Source of the DNA: Phenylobacterium kunshanense
Lineage (GTDB): Bacteria > Pseudomonadota > Alphaproteobacteria > Caulobacterales > Caulobacteraceae
Length of the DNA stretch: 64,000 nt
NCBI RefSeq assembly: GCF_003254525.1
Contig: NZ_QFYS01000001.1
Location: 682,001 to 746,000 of the forward strand
Reading direction: 5' to 3'
A program made the position numbers and the translations under genes. This document shows positions 1 through 8,861 of the stretch, piece after piece. Within the stretch, counting starts at the first letter, position 1; each line of letters opens with the position of its first letter. A model generated the notes under the pieces. That model saw only the letters and a program-made list of their open reading frames with translations. It did not search any database and was not told the DNA's origin.

Positions 1-320
1 TGGAGCACCGCCACGTCATACCGCGCCCGACGGATGGGCTGGGCAGCCGGCTTCTCGGCAACCTGTTCTTTTGGCGGCGCGGCCGGAGCGACCTCCTCGG
101 CCTTCACGGGGGGCGCGACCGCGGGCGCGGGCGCCGTGACGGTCGCTGGCGGAGCCTCCTCGGGAGGCGCGCCAGCGACGGGGGGCGCCGGCGCCGGGTC
201 CGCGACCGGAGCCGCGGGGGCCGTCGGTTGCGCGGAGACCATGCCGCCCGCCAGCGCGCACAGCGCGGCGCCGACAGCGGCTCTGCGCAGCAAGTGCGGT
301 GAGGTTCGGCGCGGACCCAC
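1..320 (-). CDS. DUF2155 domain protein, N-terminal part (runs off the window)
   Basis: The frame opens with GTG at 320 and runs out of the window at base 1, so only the N-terminal half is present. It begins with a short basic stretch and a hydrophobic signal segment ending near VSAQP, followed by a long low-complexity Pro/Ala/Val/Glu spacer. The last visible residues, ARYDVAVL, match the opening of the DUF2155 domain as I know it from alphaproteobacteria, where the gene usually follows NDUFA12. The stop codon of the NDUFA12 gene lies two bases upstream of this start, so the two are almost certainly co-transcribed. Family function is unknown; export to the periplasm or envelope is inferred from the signal. 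The start codon is less certain than the frame. Confidence 0.75.
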   Translation of the reverse strand, partial: MGPRRTSPHLLRRAAVGAALCALAGGMVSAQPTAPAAPVADPAPAPPVAGAPPEEAPPATVTAPAPAVAPPVKAEEVAPAAPPKEQVAEKPAAQPIRRARYDVAVL

Positions 321-322
321 GG

Positions 323-727
323 CTATTCCGGAGTCCAGGCCTCGTAGTCGCCAGTTGCGCGCTGCCGCTCGCCGCCCCGGGCGATGGCGCCCTTCGGGCG
401 GTAGGCGTGGATCGTCCCGGTCAGATTGGGGATGGAGTCCTTTTCCCAGGCCTTGCGCGGCAGCGGTTGCGCCGTCGGCGGCTCGTCGAAGGTGTAGTGC
501 AGCCAGCCGTGCCATTCCGCCGGCACCTTGGAGGCGTCGGCATAGCCCTTGTAGATCACCCATCGGCGCTTGCGGCCGCGGTCATAGCTGTCGCGATCAT
601 CGCGGGCTTCGAAATAGCGATTGCCCATGTCGTCCTGGCCGACGAACCGGCCACGGCGGGCGATGGTGAAGTGGATGCCGGGCGTGGCGCCGTTCCACCA
701 GGTGAAAATGCTCTTCAGGACGGACAA
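323..727 (-). CDS. NADH:ubiquinone oxidoreductase NDUFA12 (B17.2-like) subunit
   Basis: The product is about 134 residues and shows the diagnostic run FTWWNGATPG, then RRGRFVGQDDMGNRYFE, RRWVIYKGYADASKVP and EWHGWLHYTFDEPP. These are the hallmark motifs of NDUFA12, an accessory subunit of respiratory complex I found in mitochondria and in alphaproteobacteria. It acts at the matrix/cytoplasmic arm of the complex. I chose the TTG at 727 because conserved similarity begins a few residues after it; a GTG at 805 would add 26 unconserved residues. The DUF2155 gene follows immediately, which is the usual alphaproteobacterial arrangement. Confidence 0.88.
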   Translation of the reverse strand: MSVLKSIFTWWNGATPGIHFTIARRGRFVGQDDMGNRYFEARDDRDSYDRGRKRRWVIYKGYADASKVPAEWHGWLHYTFDEPPTAQPLPRKAWEKDSIPNLTGTIHAYRPKGAIARGGERQRATGDYEAWTPE

Positions 728-816
728 TTCGGGGCTCTTGGCGGGGTGTGGACGCGGGCGGACTATAGGCAAGGGCTCCCGGGGCGTCCAGCGCGCCACA
801 GCCACCCCTCACTCTG

Positions 817-860
817 CAATATGTTGGGGATGAGCCTGCAGTCACACCCAACATCTATTG
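817..860 (+). promoter_or_regulatory. Possible NrdR-type operator pair upstream of the NrdJ-like gene
   Basis: The core CAATATGTTG at 817-826 matches the palindromic NrdR-box core (C-w-A-t-A-T-a-T-w-G) at nine of ten positions. A weaker copy, ACATCTATTG at 851-860, matches at seven of ten. Their centres are 34 bp apart; NrdR usually binds paired boxes about three helical turns apart, so the spacing is slightly long. The pair lies 50 to 93 bp before the start of a ribonucleotide-reductase-derived protein, which is why NrdR control is worth proposing. This is inference from motif and context. Confidence 0.35.
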
Positions 861-909
861 CACCCCACCCTTGGCGACGCCTAGCCTCACGCGACAGGGA
901 GTCGGCGTC

Positions 910-3375
910 ATGACAAGCGACACGTCGCGCGCGGGAATCGAGGGACGGATCCTGGAGCTGGGCGACCGCCTGGTGGAGCTGGAGGCGCCGGCGCACTTCA
1001 CCAATGCCCGGGTCGAGGCGTGGATCGACTGGGCCGGCGGTCGGACGGACCTCGCCGCGGCCATCCTGCAGTATGCCTATGGCCTGGCCGGCAAGGCCCA
1101 GGCCAAGGGACTGACCAAGGATCTGCGCACCCGGACGCGTTTCCGGGAGGCGATCACCGAGGCCATGCTGCTTGGTGTGATCGCCCTCAAGCCTGCCGGG
1201 CCGCCACTGAAGGTGCTCGAGCCAGGCCAGGGCGCGCTGGAGCGGATGACCGCATCCCAGCGTGGGCGAGAGTCGGCGCAGGCCGCAGCCGCGCTCATGA
1301 GCGCTCGCCTGCAGTCGGTGATGGACGCGGTCCTGAGGTGCGAGGGCGAGCCTGAGGCGTGCGCCGACCCGGCCCGTAACACAAGCCTGGCCCGCGCCGC
1401 GGAGGCCGCCCGCGCCGCGGGCGCCGCCGACGCCACGATCCTCGAGGCGATCGCCCTTGCCCGCGATGGAGAAACCGGCTGGACCTGCGCTGCGCCGCCG
1501 CCGGCGCCGGTCACCCCCTTCGTCGCTCTGGCCGGCGAAGGCCCCGCCCTTGCCCTCGCCGCCTGGAGCACGGGCCGCGTGATTGCGGCTCCGGACGAGG
1601 CCGCCGCCGCACAGATCGCCGAAGCTGCCGGACTTCCGGCTGCCGGGATCGAGTTGATGGCCCACTTCCGTGATGGCGCGTTCGACGATGCCGCCTTCGC
1701 CGCCGCCGTGAAGCTCGCCGGCCTCGCCGTCGGCGCCGAGGCCGATGGTCCGGCGATGATCGGGCTCGGAGGGCTCGGTGAATGGCTGGCCGCGCAAGGG
1801 TTCGACTACGACACCGACGAGGCCCGGCTGGCGGCCGCCAATCTTTTCCGCTCAGCCCGGGACGCAGTGGCTGAACTGGACCTCGATCTTCGCTTCGCTC
1901 TTATCACCGACTCCGAGTTGGCGCTCCGCCTGGGCGCGCGACTGGATGGCGCGCCATGGGCTGGTCCGGTCACCACGGCCGAGACGGGCGACGGGGAGAC
2001 GGTTCGCGTCCTCTCCGAGTCCGCCGTGCTCGCCACCTCCGCCGTGGGAGCGGAGCTCCAGGCGGTTCAGGCCGCGCTTCTGGGCCAGCGCAGCTTTGCT
2101 GACGCGCCGGGTGTCAACGCCCAGACCCTGGCCGCCCGAGGCTTTACCGGCCTGGAGATCGGTGCGGCCGAGGCGGAACTGCCTTTCGTGCGCAGCCTGT
2201 CGCGCGCCTTTGCGCCTCATGTCGTGGGCGAGGGCTTCCTGCGCGACGTGCTGGGCGCCACCGCCGACCAGCTCGCCGACCCGGCGCTGGACGTTCTGGC
2301 GCTGGCCGGTTTCTCGCCGGACGAGATCGCCGCCGCAGAGGCGTACGTCCTGGGGACTGACGGCCTGGCCGGTGTCCTGACGGAGGACCAGCGGCGCGTC
2401 TTCCTCACGGCGGACGAGCTTCCGCTTTCGGCACAGGCCGCGATGCTGGCGACGCTCGCCCCATTGCTGGACGCGCCGCCTGTGCTGGAGGTTCCCCTCC
2501 CCTGGTCGGCCAGTCTGGCGGATGTACGGGGAGCTCTCGACGTGGGCGGTGTGGCCGTCAGGCCGCGCCGCGCCGCCGCCCCCGCCGCCCTGGCGCTCAG
2601 CATTCCCGCAGTGGCCGAGCGGCCGGCCCGCGCCCAAACGCCGCAGCCTCAGATCCAGACCGAGCCGCCGCCGCAGGAGCGCATCGTCGAACGGATCATC
2701 GAGCGCGGCCGAAGCCGGCAGAAGCTGCCCGACCGCCGCAAGGGCTACATCCAGAAGGCCAGCGTCGGCGGCCACAAGGTCTACCTGCACACCGGCGAGT
2801 ACGACGATGGCCAGCTCGGCGAGATCTTCATCGACATGCACAAGGAAGGCGCCGCCTTCCGCTCGCTGATGAACAACTTCGCCATCGCAGTCTCGATTGG
2901 CCTGCAATACGGCGTGCCGCTGGACGAGTTCGTCGACGCCTTCGTCTTCACGCGGTTCGAGCCGGCGGGGCCGGTGACCGGGAATGACACCGTAAAATCA
3001 GCCACTTCCATCCTGGACTACATCTTCCGGGAGCTGGGGATCAGCTATCTCGGCCGTGACGACCTTGCCAGCGCCGATCCAGAGGCCCTGAACGCCGACG
3101 GGCTGGGCCGGGGCAAGGCGGACGACGTGAGTGCGGACGCGCCGGAGCCCCAGCCTGCGTCCCGTTTCATCTCGCGAGGGTTCGCACGCGGCGCGGCGCC
3201 GGACAACCTCGTGTTCCTGCCGTCGGCAAGCCGCAGTCCCGGACCAGCCGCACTTGGGGCCGCGGAAGTCTGCGCGGCCTGCGGCGACATCGCCGTCGTC
3301 CGCAAGGGCCAGGCTCTCATCTGCGAGACCTGCGGTGCGCGCGCTAGCCGGATTCCGGAAGACCAGGCGGGCTAA
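910..3375 (+). CDS. Class II ribonucleotide reductase (NrdJ)-derived protein lacking the catalytic core, TSCPD domain
   Basis: The 821-residue product has a C-terminal part (about residues 605-821) that closely resembles the tail of adenosylcobalamin-dependent NrdJ. It holds the [12 protein letters not shown] entry, [36 protein letters not shown] and a TSCPD region, and ends in two CxxC pairs (CAACG, CETCG) like the redox-active tail. The first 600 residues are Ala-rich. From about residue 290 they look like a degenerate NrdJ barrel ([36 protein letters not shown]), but the catalytic-loop cysteines and the APTGT-type phosphate motif are absent. It therefore probably cannot reduce nucleotides and may be a regulatory or scaffolding paralogue. 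The ATG at 910 follows AGGGAG; a TTG at 871 is possible but less likely. Confidence 0.8.
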   Translation: MTSDTSRAGIEGRILELGDRLVELEAPAHFTNARVEAWIDWAGGRTDLAAAILQYAYGLAGKAQAKGLTKDLRTRTRFREAITEAMLLGVIALKPAGPPLKVLEPGQGALERMTASQRGRESAQAAAALMSARLQSVMDAVLRCEGEPEACADPARNTSLARAAEAARAAGAADATILEAIALARDGETGWTCAAPPPAPVTPFVALAGEGPALALAAWSTGRVIAAPDEAAAAQIAEAAGLPAAGIELMAHFRDGAFDDAAFAAAVKLAGLAVGAEADGPAMIGLGGLGEWLAAQGFDYDTDEARLAAANLFRSARDAVAELDLDLRFALITDSELALRLGARLDGAPWAGPVTTAETGDGETVRVLSESAVLATSAVGAELQAVQAALLGQRSFADAPGVNAQTLAARGFTGLEIGAAEAELPFVRSLSRAFAPHVVGEGFLRDVLGATADQLADPALDVLALAGFSPDEIAAAEAYVLGTDGLAGVLTEDQRRVFLTADELPLSAQAAMLATLAPLLDAPPVLEVPLPWSASLADVRGALDVGGVAVRPRRAAAPAALALSIPAVAERPARAQTPQPQIQTEPPPQERIVERIIERGRSRQKLPDRRKGYIQKASVGGHKVYLHTGEYDDGQLGEIFIDMHKEGAAFRSLMNNFAIAVSIGLQYGVPLDEFVDAFVFTRFEPAGPVTGNDTVKSATSILDYIFRELGISYLGRDDLASADPEALNADGLGRGKADDVSADAPEPQPASRFISRGFARGAAPDNLVFLPSASRSPGPAALGAAEVCAACGDIAVVRKGQALICETCGARASRIPEDQAG

Positions 3376-3462
3376 GTCCTTCCAAGTTACCGCGAATTAA
3401 GTGGCGCGGCGGCGACGGCGTGGGCAGAGGGAACCTGCGTACTGTGAGGTTCTGTCCCTGTG

Positions 3463-4461
3463 ATGATGCGTACGACCCGCGTCCTGGCTGTCACGGCCGC
3501 CGCCCTGGCGATCGCTCCGGTCGCGACGAGCGCCTGGGCGGGCGAGAAGGAAGTGCGGCGCCAGGATTCCTTCGGCGGCTCGTGTGTGAAGTGCGAGCTG
3601 TCGGGCAGGAACCTGAAGGGCGCGCGCATCGTGGGCGCCAATTTCTCCGGCGCGACCATGGTCGGAATCATCCTGCGGGACGCCAAGCTCCATGCCTCGG
3701 TGTTCGCCGGGGCTGACCTTAGCCGCGCCGATCTCACCGACTCGTCCATGACCGGGGCGAACTTCTCCGGCGCGAACCTGGCGCGGGCCAAGGCGCGCTC
3801 GTCCAGCGCGAATGGCGTCATGTTCGGCTCGGCCAACCTGGCCCATGTCGACATGACCGACTCGGAAGCGACCGGGGCCATGTTCCAGAAGGCGATCATG
3901 ACCGGCGCGATCCTCCGCGCCATGAGCATCCGGGGCGGCATGTTCGGCGGCGCGGACCTGACGGATGCCGTTCTCACCGATGTTCGAGCGACAGGAGCGG
4001 TCTTTGATCGGGCGAACCTCCGGGGCGCAAGCTTCCGCTCTGCAGATCTGAAGGGCGCCAGCTTTTCCAAGGCCGACGCCCGAGGCGCCAGCTTCTCGGA
4101 CGCCGACCTGACGGGCGCGGTCATGTCCCACGGCCAGTTCGCCAAGGCGTCGTTCCGCTCGGCCGACCTGCGGGGCGCGAACCTGTCGCATGCGGAGTTC
4201 GACGGCGCCGATTTCCGCGACGCGGACCTGTCGCACACGGTGATCTCCGGGACCGACCTGGGCGGCGCACGGGGATTGACCCAGGACCAGGTGGACGAGG
4301 CGTGCGGAGATGCCCGCACGAAGCTGCCCGCCGGCCTCACGGCCCGGACCTGTCACGGCGTACGGTTCATCTACAAGACCGATACGAAGCCGGTGACGCG
4401 CTTCGTGCCGTCCATTCCGCAGCCGCCGGCGCCTCCCCCACCGCCGGCCTCCACCCGATAG
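3463..4461 (+). CDS. Exported pentapeptide-repeat protein
   Basis: About 332 residues. An N-terminal signal peptide (hydrophobic LAVTAAALAIAPVA, then SAWAGEK) is followed by a CVKC pair. Roughly 45 tandem pentapeptides of the A(D/N)LxG type come next, for example ANFSG, ADLSR, ADLTD, ANLRG and ADLKG, from about residue 45 to 270. Such repeats fold as a right-handed quadrilateral beta-helix. The C-terminal 60 residues contain TQDQVDEACGD, CHGVRF and a proline-rich tail. Many residues in the repeats are Met, Ser and Ala rather than the usual Leu centre. Function is not predictable; the signal points to the periplasm. Starts GTG 3460, ATG 3463 and ATG 3466 are adjacent; I chose the first ATG. 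Confidence 0.82.
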   Translation: MMRTTRVLAVTAAALAIAPVATSAWAGEKEVRRQDSFGGSCVKCELSGRNLKGARIVGANFSGATMVGIILRDAKLHASVFAGADLSRADLTDSSMTGANFSGANLARAKARSSSANGVMFGSANLAHVDMTDSEATGAMFQKAIMTGAILRAMSIRGGMFGGADLTDAVLTDVRATGAVFDRANLRGASFRSADLKGASFSKADARGASFSDADLTGAVMSHGQFAKASFRSADLRGANLSHAEFDGADFRDADLSHTVISGTDLGGARGLTQDQVDEACGDARTKLPAGLTARTCHGVRFIYKTDTKPVTRFVPSIPQPPAPPPPPASTR

Positions 4462-4469
4462 CCGAGCCG

Positions 4470-6251
4470 CTAGGACGCCTTGATTGGCGGCGCGGTCCGG
4501 ATGTGCAGCTCCTTGAGCTGCCTGTCGGTGACCTCCGACGGCGCATTCATCATCAGGTCCTGGCCCTGCTGGTTCAGCGGGAAGGCGATGACCTCGCGGA
4601 TGGCCGTCTGGTTGGCCAGCAGCATCACGATGCGGTCGATGCCGGGCGCGAGGCCCCCGTGCGGCGGCGCGCCGTGGCGGAAGGCGTTCAGCATGCCGCC
4701 GAACTGCTCCTCGACCACTTCCGGCCCGTAGCCGGCGATCTCGAACGCCTTGACCATGATCTCGGGCAGGTGGTTCCGGATCGCGCCCGAGCACAGCTCG
4801 TAGCCGTTGCAGACGATGTCGTACTGGTAAGCCAGGATATCCAGCGGATCCTTGGTGTTCAGCGCTTCCAGCTCGCCCTGCGGCATCGAGAACGGGTTGT
4901 GCGAGAAGTCGACGCGCTTCTCGTCCTCGTTCCACTCGAACATCGGGAAGTCGACGATCCACACGAACTCGAAGCGGTTCTCGTCGACCAGCTTCAGGTC
5001 CGTGCCGACTTTGGTCCGGGCCGAGCCGGCGAACTTGTAGAAGACCTTCGGATCGCCCGCGACGAAGAAGGCCGCATCGCCCTGCCCCAGGCCGAGCTGG
5101 CCCATGACCGCGTCGGTCTTCTCGGCGCCCAGGTTCTTGGCGATCGGACCACCCCAGCCGCCCTGGTCCTCGGACCAGAAGATGTAGCCCAGGCCCGGCT
5201 GGCCCTCGCCCTGCGCCCAGGAGTTCATACGGTCGCAGAAAGCGCGGCTACCGCCTTTCGGAGCTGGGATCGCCCAGACGGCGTTCTTGGCGTCTTCCAG
5301 GATGCGGGCGAACAGGCCGAAGCCGCCGCCGCGGAAGTGGTCCGACACGTCCTGCATGACCAGCGGGTTGCGCAGGTCGGGCTTGTCCGAGCCGTACTTC
5401 GAGATCGCCTCACGGTACGGGATGCGCGGGAACGGGTACGGCGTCACCGGCTTGCCGTCGGCGAACTCCTCGAAGACGCCGTGCATCACCGGCTCGATCG
5501 CCGCGAAGACGTCTTCCTGGGTGACGAAGCTCATCTCGACGTCGAGCTGATAGAACTCGAGGCTGCGGTCGGCCCGCAGATCCTCGTCGCGGAAGCAGGG
5601 CGCGATCTGGAAGTAGCGGTCGAAGCCCGAGACCATCAGCAGCTGCTTGAACTGCTGGGGCGCCTGCGGCAGCGCGTAGAACTTGGTCGGGTGCAGCCGC
5701 GAGGGCACCAGGAAGTCGCGCGCGCCTTCCGGCGAGCTGGCGGTCAGGATCGGCGTCTGGAACTCCAGGAAGCCCTGGCCGATCATCCGGTTGCGGATCG
5801 ACTGGATCACCTTGGACCGCAGCACGATGTTCTTGTGCAGGGTCTCGCGACGCAGGTCGAGGTGACGGTTCTTTAGGCGGATGTCCTCGGGATAGTCCGG
5901 CTCGCCGAAGACCGGCAGCGGCAGCTCGGAGGCCTCGGACAGCACGGTGACCGCAGCGACCTTCACCTCGACCTCGCCGGTCGGCAGGTTGGGATTCACC
6001 GTCTCGGCGGAGCGGGCCACGACCTCGCCGTCGACCCGGATGACGCTCTCGGCGCGCAGATGCTCGACCACCGCGAACCCGGGCGTGCCCGGGCTCAGGA
6101 CGAGCTGCGTCAGGCCGTAGTGATCGCGCAGATCGATGAAGATCAGGCCGCCATGGTCGCGCTTGCGGTGGACCCAGCCCGAGAGGCGGACGGTCTGGCC
6201 GGTGTCGGCGGCGCGGAGCGCGCCGCAGGTGTGCGTGCGGTAGGCGTGCAT
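4470..6251 (-). CDS. aspS: Aspartate--tRNA ligase
   Basis: The 593-residue product is full length for a bacterial class II aspartyl-tRNA synthetase, which charges tRNA-Asp in the cytoplasm. The N-terminal OB-fold ([19 protein letters not shown]), class II motif 1/2 region ([37 protein letters not shown]), the inserted GAD domain in the middle and the motif 3 signature ([14 protein letters not shown]) are all present. The start is MHAYRTHTC at 6251; the frame is open further upstream but similarity begins here. It converges on the pentapeptide-repeat gene with 8 bp between stops. Many alphaproteobacteria use a non-discriminating AspRS with GatCAB; the sequence alone does not settle which type this is. 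Confidence 0.97.
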   Translation of the reverse strand: MHAYRTHTCGALRAADTGQTVRLSGWVHRKRDHGGLIFIDLRDHYGLTQLVLSPGTPGFAVVEHLRAESVIRVDGEVVARSAETVNPNLPTGEVEVKVAAVTVLSEASELPLPVFGEPDYPEDIRLKNRHLDLRRETLHKNIVLRSKVIQSIRNRMIGQGFLEFQTPILTASSPEGARDFLVPSRLHPTKFYALPQAPQQFKQLLMVSGFDRYFQIAPCFRDEDLRADRSLEFYQLDVEMSFVTQEDVFAAIEPVMHGVFEEFADGKPVTPYPFPRIPYREAISKYGSDKPDLRNPLVMQDVSDHFRGGGFGLFARILEDAKNAVWAIPAPKGGSRAFCDRMNSWAQGEGQPGLGYIFWSEDQGGWGGPIAKNLGAEKTDAVMGQLGLGQGDAAFFVAGDPKVFYKFAGSARTKVGTDLKLVDENRFEFVWIVDFPMFEWNEDEKRVDFSHNPFSMPQGELEALNTKDPLDILAYQYDIVCNGYELCSGAIRNHLPEIMVKAFEIAGYGPEVVEEQFGGMLNAFRHGAPPHGGLAPGIDRIVMLLANQTAIREVIAFPLNQQGQDLMMNAPSEVTDRQLKELHIRTAPPIKAS

Positions 6252-6346
6252 TTTCTTCAAAATTCGGGGTGTTTTACGAGGCGCGGAAGGGCGCATGCGC
6301 CTGCCCCGATGTCAAGCATCCCGCCCCCGAAGAGGCGGGACCTCGC

Positions 6347-7699
6347 CTACTTCTCCGGGTGCAGCAGCGCCTGATAGGTCAGCGTCCGGGCCATCGTCCC
6401 GAGGTCGTCGCCGCCCGAGCCGCCCAGGCGCTGGATCATGCCGACAAAGATGATGTCGTTCGTCGGATCGACCCAGAACCAGGTCCCGGCCGCCCCGCCC
6501 CAGCTCATCGTGCCCTTGCCTTCCAGCGTCCCGGCCGCGCGCGGATCGTTGACCACCATGAAGTCGAGGCCGAAGCCCACGGCCTCGTTGAAGCGGGTGA
6601 CGTTGGTGCCGTTCGATCGGACCAGCACGTCCTTGGCGATCATGTTGGTCCCCATCATCTCGACCGATGCGGGCGAGAGGATGCGGACGCCGTCCAGTTC
6701 GCCCTTGTTGAGGATCATCTGGGCGAAGCGGGCGTAGTCCATGGTCGTGCCCACAAGGCCGCCGCCGCCCGACTCGTTGGCCGGCGGCGTCAGGTAGGTG
6801 GGCAGGTCCGAGCCGAAGATGGTCTTGGCTTCCTCGACCTTGCCGGTGTCGCGGTTGAAGTAGAACACCGGGGCCAGACGGCTGGCCTTGTCCGCCGGCA
6901 CGAAGAAGGCGGTGTCGTTCATCTTCAGGGGCTTGAAGATGCGCTGCTCCATGAACTGGCCCAGCGTCTGCCCTGACAGCTTCTCGACGACGTACCCCTG
7001 GATGTCGACCGAGGAGGAATAGCGCCAGTCGGTCCCGGGCTGGAACACCAGCGGGATCGTCGCCGTGCGGTCGACCATGTCCTTCAGGCCGTTGGCGCCC
7101 AGGACGCGCTTCTCACGATACAGCTTGTCGACGGGATGCTCGTCCTGGAGGCCGTAACCGAAGCCGGCGGTGTGGGACATGATCTCGCGCATCGTGGGTG
7201 GACGGCGCATGTCCTCCAGCACCATCGTGCCGTCGGGGTTGACCGTCTTCACGACCCTCAGGGTCTTGAACTCGGGGATGTAGCGCGTGACCGGGTCATC
7301 CAGCCGCCACTTGCCCTCCTCGAACAGGATCATCATGGCGACGCCGGTGATCGGCTTCGTCATCGAGTAGATGCGGAAGATCGCGTCCTCCTTCATCGGC
7401 GGGCCGCCGAAGGACACGTCGCCATAGGTCTTGAAGCTGACGATCTTGCCGTGCCGGGCGAGAAGGGTCGTCATCCCGGGCACCCGCCCCTGGGCCACGA
7501 CACCGGCCATGTAGGCGTCCAGCTTCGCGAGACGCGCGGAGTCGAAGCCCACGGACTCCGGACTGGCCGCCCGAGTGAGCGCGAGCGCCTTGCCTGTTGC
7601 GGGCTTTCGCGCCGCCTCGGCGGCGAAGGTGGCCGCGGGCGCAACGGCCAGCGAGAGCGCGGCCAGGGCCGCAGCCAGTCGAACGCCATGACGAAGCAT
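6347..7699 (-). CDS. Serine hydrolase of the beta-lactamase (class C/esterase) family
   Basis: The 450-residue protein carries a signal peptide (LAAALAALSLAVAPAATFAAE). A beta-lactamase-fold domain has the nucleophile motif SMTK at Ser112/Lys115, a YSS second motif (WRYSSSVD) and a WGGAAGT segment in place of KTG. This pattern is typical of the large family that includes EstB-type esterases, D-aminopeptidases and LovD-like acyltransferases. Family membership does not predict beta-lactam hydrolysis. It is a single minus-strand gene, divergent from the flavodoxin gene at 7815. Periplasmic location is inferred from the signal peptide. Confidence 0.88.
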   Translation of the reverse strand: MLRHGVRLAAALAALSLAVAPAATFAAEAARKPATGKALALTRAASPESVGFDSARLAKLDAYMAGVVAQGRVPGMTTLLARHGKIVSFKTYGDVSFGGPPMKEDAIFRIYSMTKPITGVAMMILFEEGKWRLDDPVTRYIPEFKTLRVVKTVNPDGTMVLEDMRRPPTMREIMSHTAGFGYGLQDEHPVDKLYREKRVLGANGLKDMVDRTATIPLVFQPGTDWRYSSSVDIQGYVVEKLSGQTLGQFMEQRIFKPLKMNDTAFFVPADKASRLAPVFYFNRDTGKVEEAKTIFGSDLPTYLTPPANESGGGGLVGTTMDYARFAQMILNKGELDGVRILSPASVEMMGTNMIAKDVLVRSNGTNVTRFNEAVGFGLDFMVVNDPRAAGTLEGKGTMSWGGAAGTWFWVDPTNDIIFVGMIQRLGGSGGDDLGTMARTLTYQALLHPEK

Positions 7700-7814
7700 G
7701 GGCTTTCCTCCCCCGAATGTGTCGTTGGCGCGAGCTTAGGCGGCGGCGGGCCGGGCGCAAGCATAGGTGCGTTTCAGCTCGGCAACGCGGCGGCGCGTCC
7801 GCTAACCTGCGGCC

Positions 7815-8306
7815 ATGAAGCGGCTCCTGATCGTCTGGCATTCGCGGACCGGCGCGGCGCGCGCCATGGCCGAGGCGGCGGCCGCTGGCGCCTGGGGCGA
7901 GCCGGGGGTGGAGGTTCGCCTGCTTGCCGCCGACCAGGCCGGCCCCGAGGATCTGATCGGCGCCGACGGCTACATCTTCGCCGCGCCCGAGAATCTCGCC
8001 GCCCTGTCGGGTGAGATGAAGGCCTTCTTCGACCGGGCATACTATCCCGTCCTCGAGCGGCTCAACGGCAGGCCGTACGGCGCGCTGATCGCCGCCGGAA
8101 GCGATGGGACCGGCGCGGCCCGCCAGCTCGCGCGCATCGCCACAGGCTGGCGGTTGAGGGCGATCGCCGAGCCGGTGATCGTCTGCACCAGCGCGCAGTC
8201 CCCCGAAGCGATCCTGGCGGCGAAGACCTTGACGGCCAGCCAGTTGGAACCCTGCCGAGACCTGGGCGCCGCGCTGGCCGCCGGACTGGGGATGGGCGTG
8301 TTCTGA
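7815..8306 (+). CDS. Flavodoxin-like protein
   Basis: The 163-residue product starts KRLLIVWHSRTGAARAMAEA, the first strand and phosphate-binding loop of a flavodoxin fold. GYIFAAPENLAALSGEMKAFFDR follows, the usual substrate-side loop of FMN-binding NAD(P)H reductases and flavodoxins, then LNGRPYGALIAAGSDGTGA. The protein is short for an NAD(P)H quinone reductase and is best read as a flavodoxin-family redox protein binding FMN; its partner is unknown. It stands alone on the plus strand between a serine hydrolase and a small membrane protein gene. Confidence 0.75.
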   Translation: MKRLLIVWHSRTGAARAMAEAAAAGAWGEPGVEVRLLAADQAGPEDLIGADGYIFAAPENLAALSGEMKAFFDRAYYPVLERLNGRPYGALIAAGSDGTGAARQLARIATGWRLRAIAEPVIVCTSAQSPEAILAAKTLTASQLEPCRDLGAALAAGLGMGVF

Positions 8307-8375
8307 AGCGCCGCCGACCGGTCGCCTTCGGCGCGGCGGCATGTTAGGGTTTGATTAACCACGGGGACGCCGGTC

Positions 8376-8861
8376 ATGGGGAGGCTGAGCGGGCGCATGT
8401 TGTCCATCGACATTTCGAGTTTGAGCCTGTCCGAACTGCGGCAGCTTTCCGGCCTGGCGCAGGCGCGCGGACAGACAGTGCTCGCTGACGCCCTGACAGC
8501 GGAACTGAAGGACCGCGTGCGCCGGCTGCCGGAAGCGGAGCCCGTCAGCATCTGGGCCGCCCCGTTGACGCCGACGCGCGGCGCCCAGCGACGCGTGAAC
8601 CGCAACCGTCCCTGGCTGCTGGCGGCCAGCGCCGTCATCGCCCTTGCGCTCGGCTGGGGCCTGACGCCGCCCGACGGCTCGGTCGACCGGCCCGGGGAGC
8701 AGATGCTGAGCGTCCTGGCCCTCGACGAGGCGTCCCCGGACGCCCTTTGCCTCACTGGGGACTGCGCCGCGCCGGCCCTTCCTGGCCTGGCCCTCACGGC
8801 CGAGATGTCGTCGCCGGCCCGGCTGACCACCGTGGCCTGGCCCGGCGACATCGCGCCCTAG
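8376..8861 (+). CDS. Hypothetical protein with one transmembrane segment
   Basis: I do not recognise this 161-residue product. Residues 8-50 form a charged helical region ([18 protein letters not shown]), a basic linker follows (RRVNRNR), and one transmembrane helix ([18 protein letters not shown]) lies near residue 80. The C-terminal half is short, acidic and contains a CLTGDC pair that could form a disulfide in the periplasm. The 3' end overlaps the stop of the convergent hybrid kinase by 4 bp. An internal ATG at 8397 (MLSIDISSL) is an alternative start. Confidence 0.6.
   Translation: MGRLSGRMLSIDISSLSLSELRQLSGLAQARGQTVLADALTAELKDRVRRLPEAEPVSIWAAPLTPTRGAQRRVNRNRPWLLAASAVIALALGWGLTPPDGSVDRPGEQMLSVLALDEASPDALCLTGDCAAPALPGLALTAEMSSPARLTTVAWPGDIAP

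Noticed and set aside
6347..7699. Serine hydrolase as the beta-lactamase controlled by the BlaI unit at 21 kb
   Set aside because: It is 13 kb away, shows no TTAC-N4-GTAA dyad near its start, and its family is mostly esterases.
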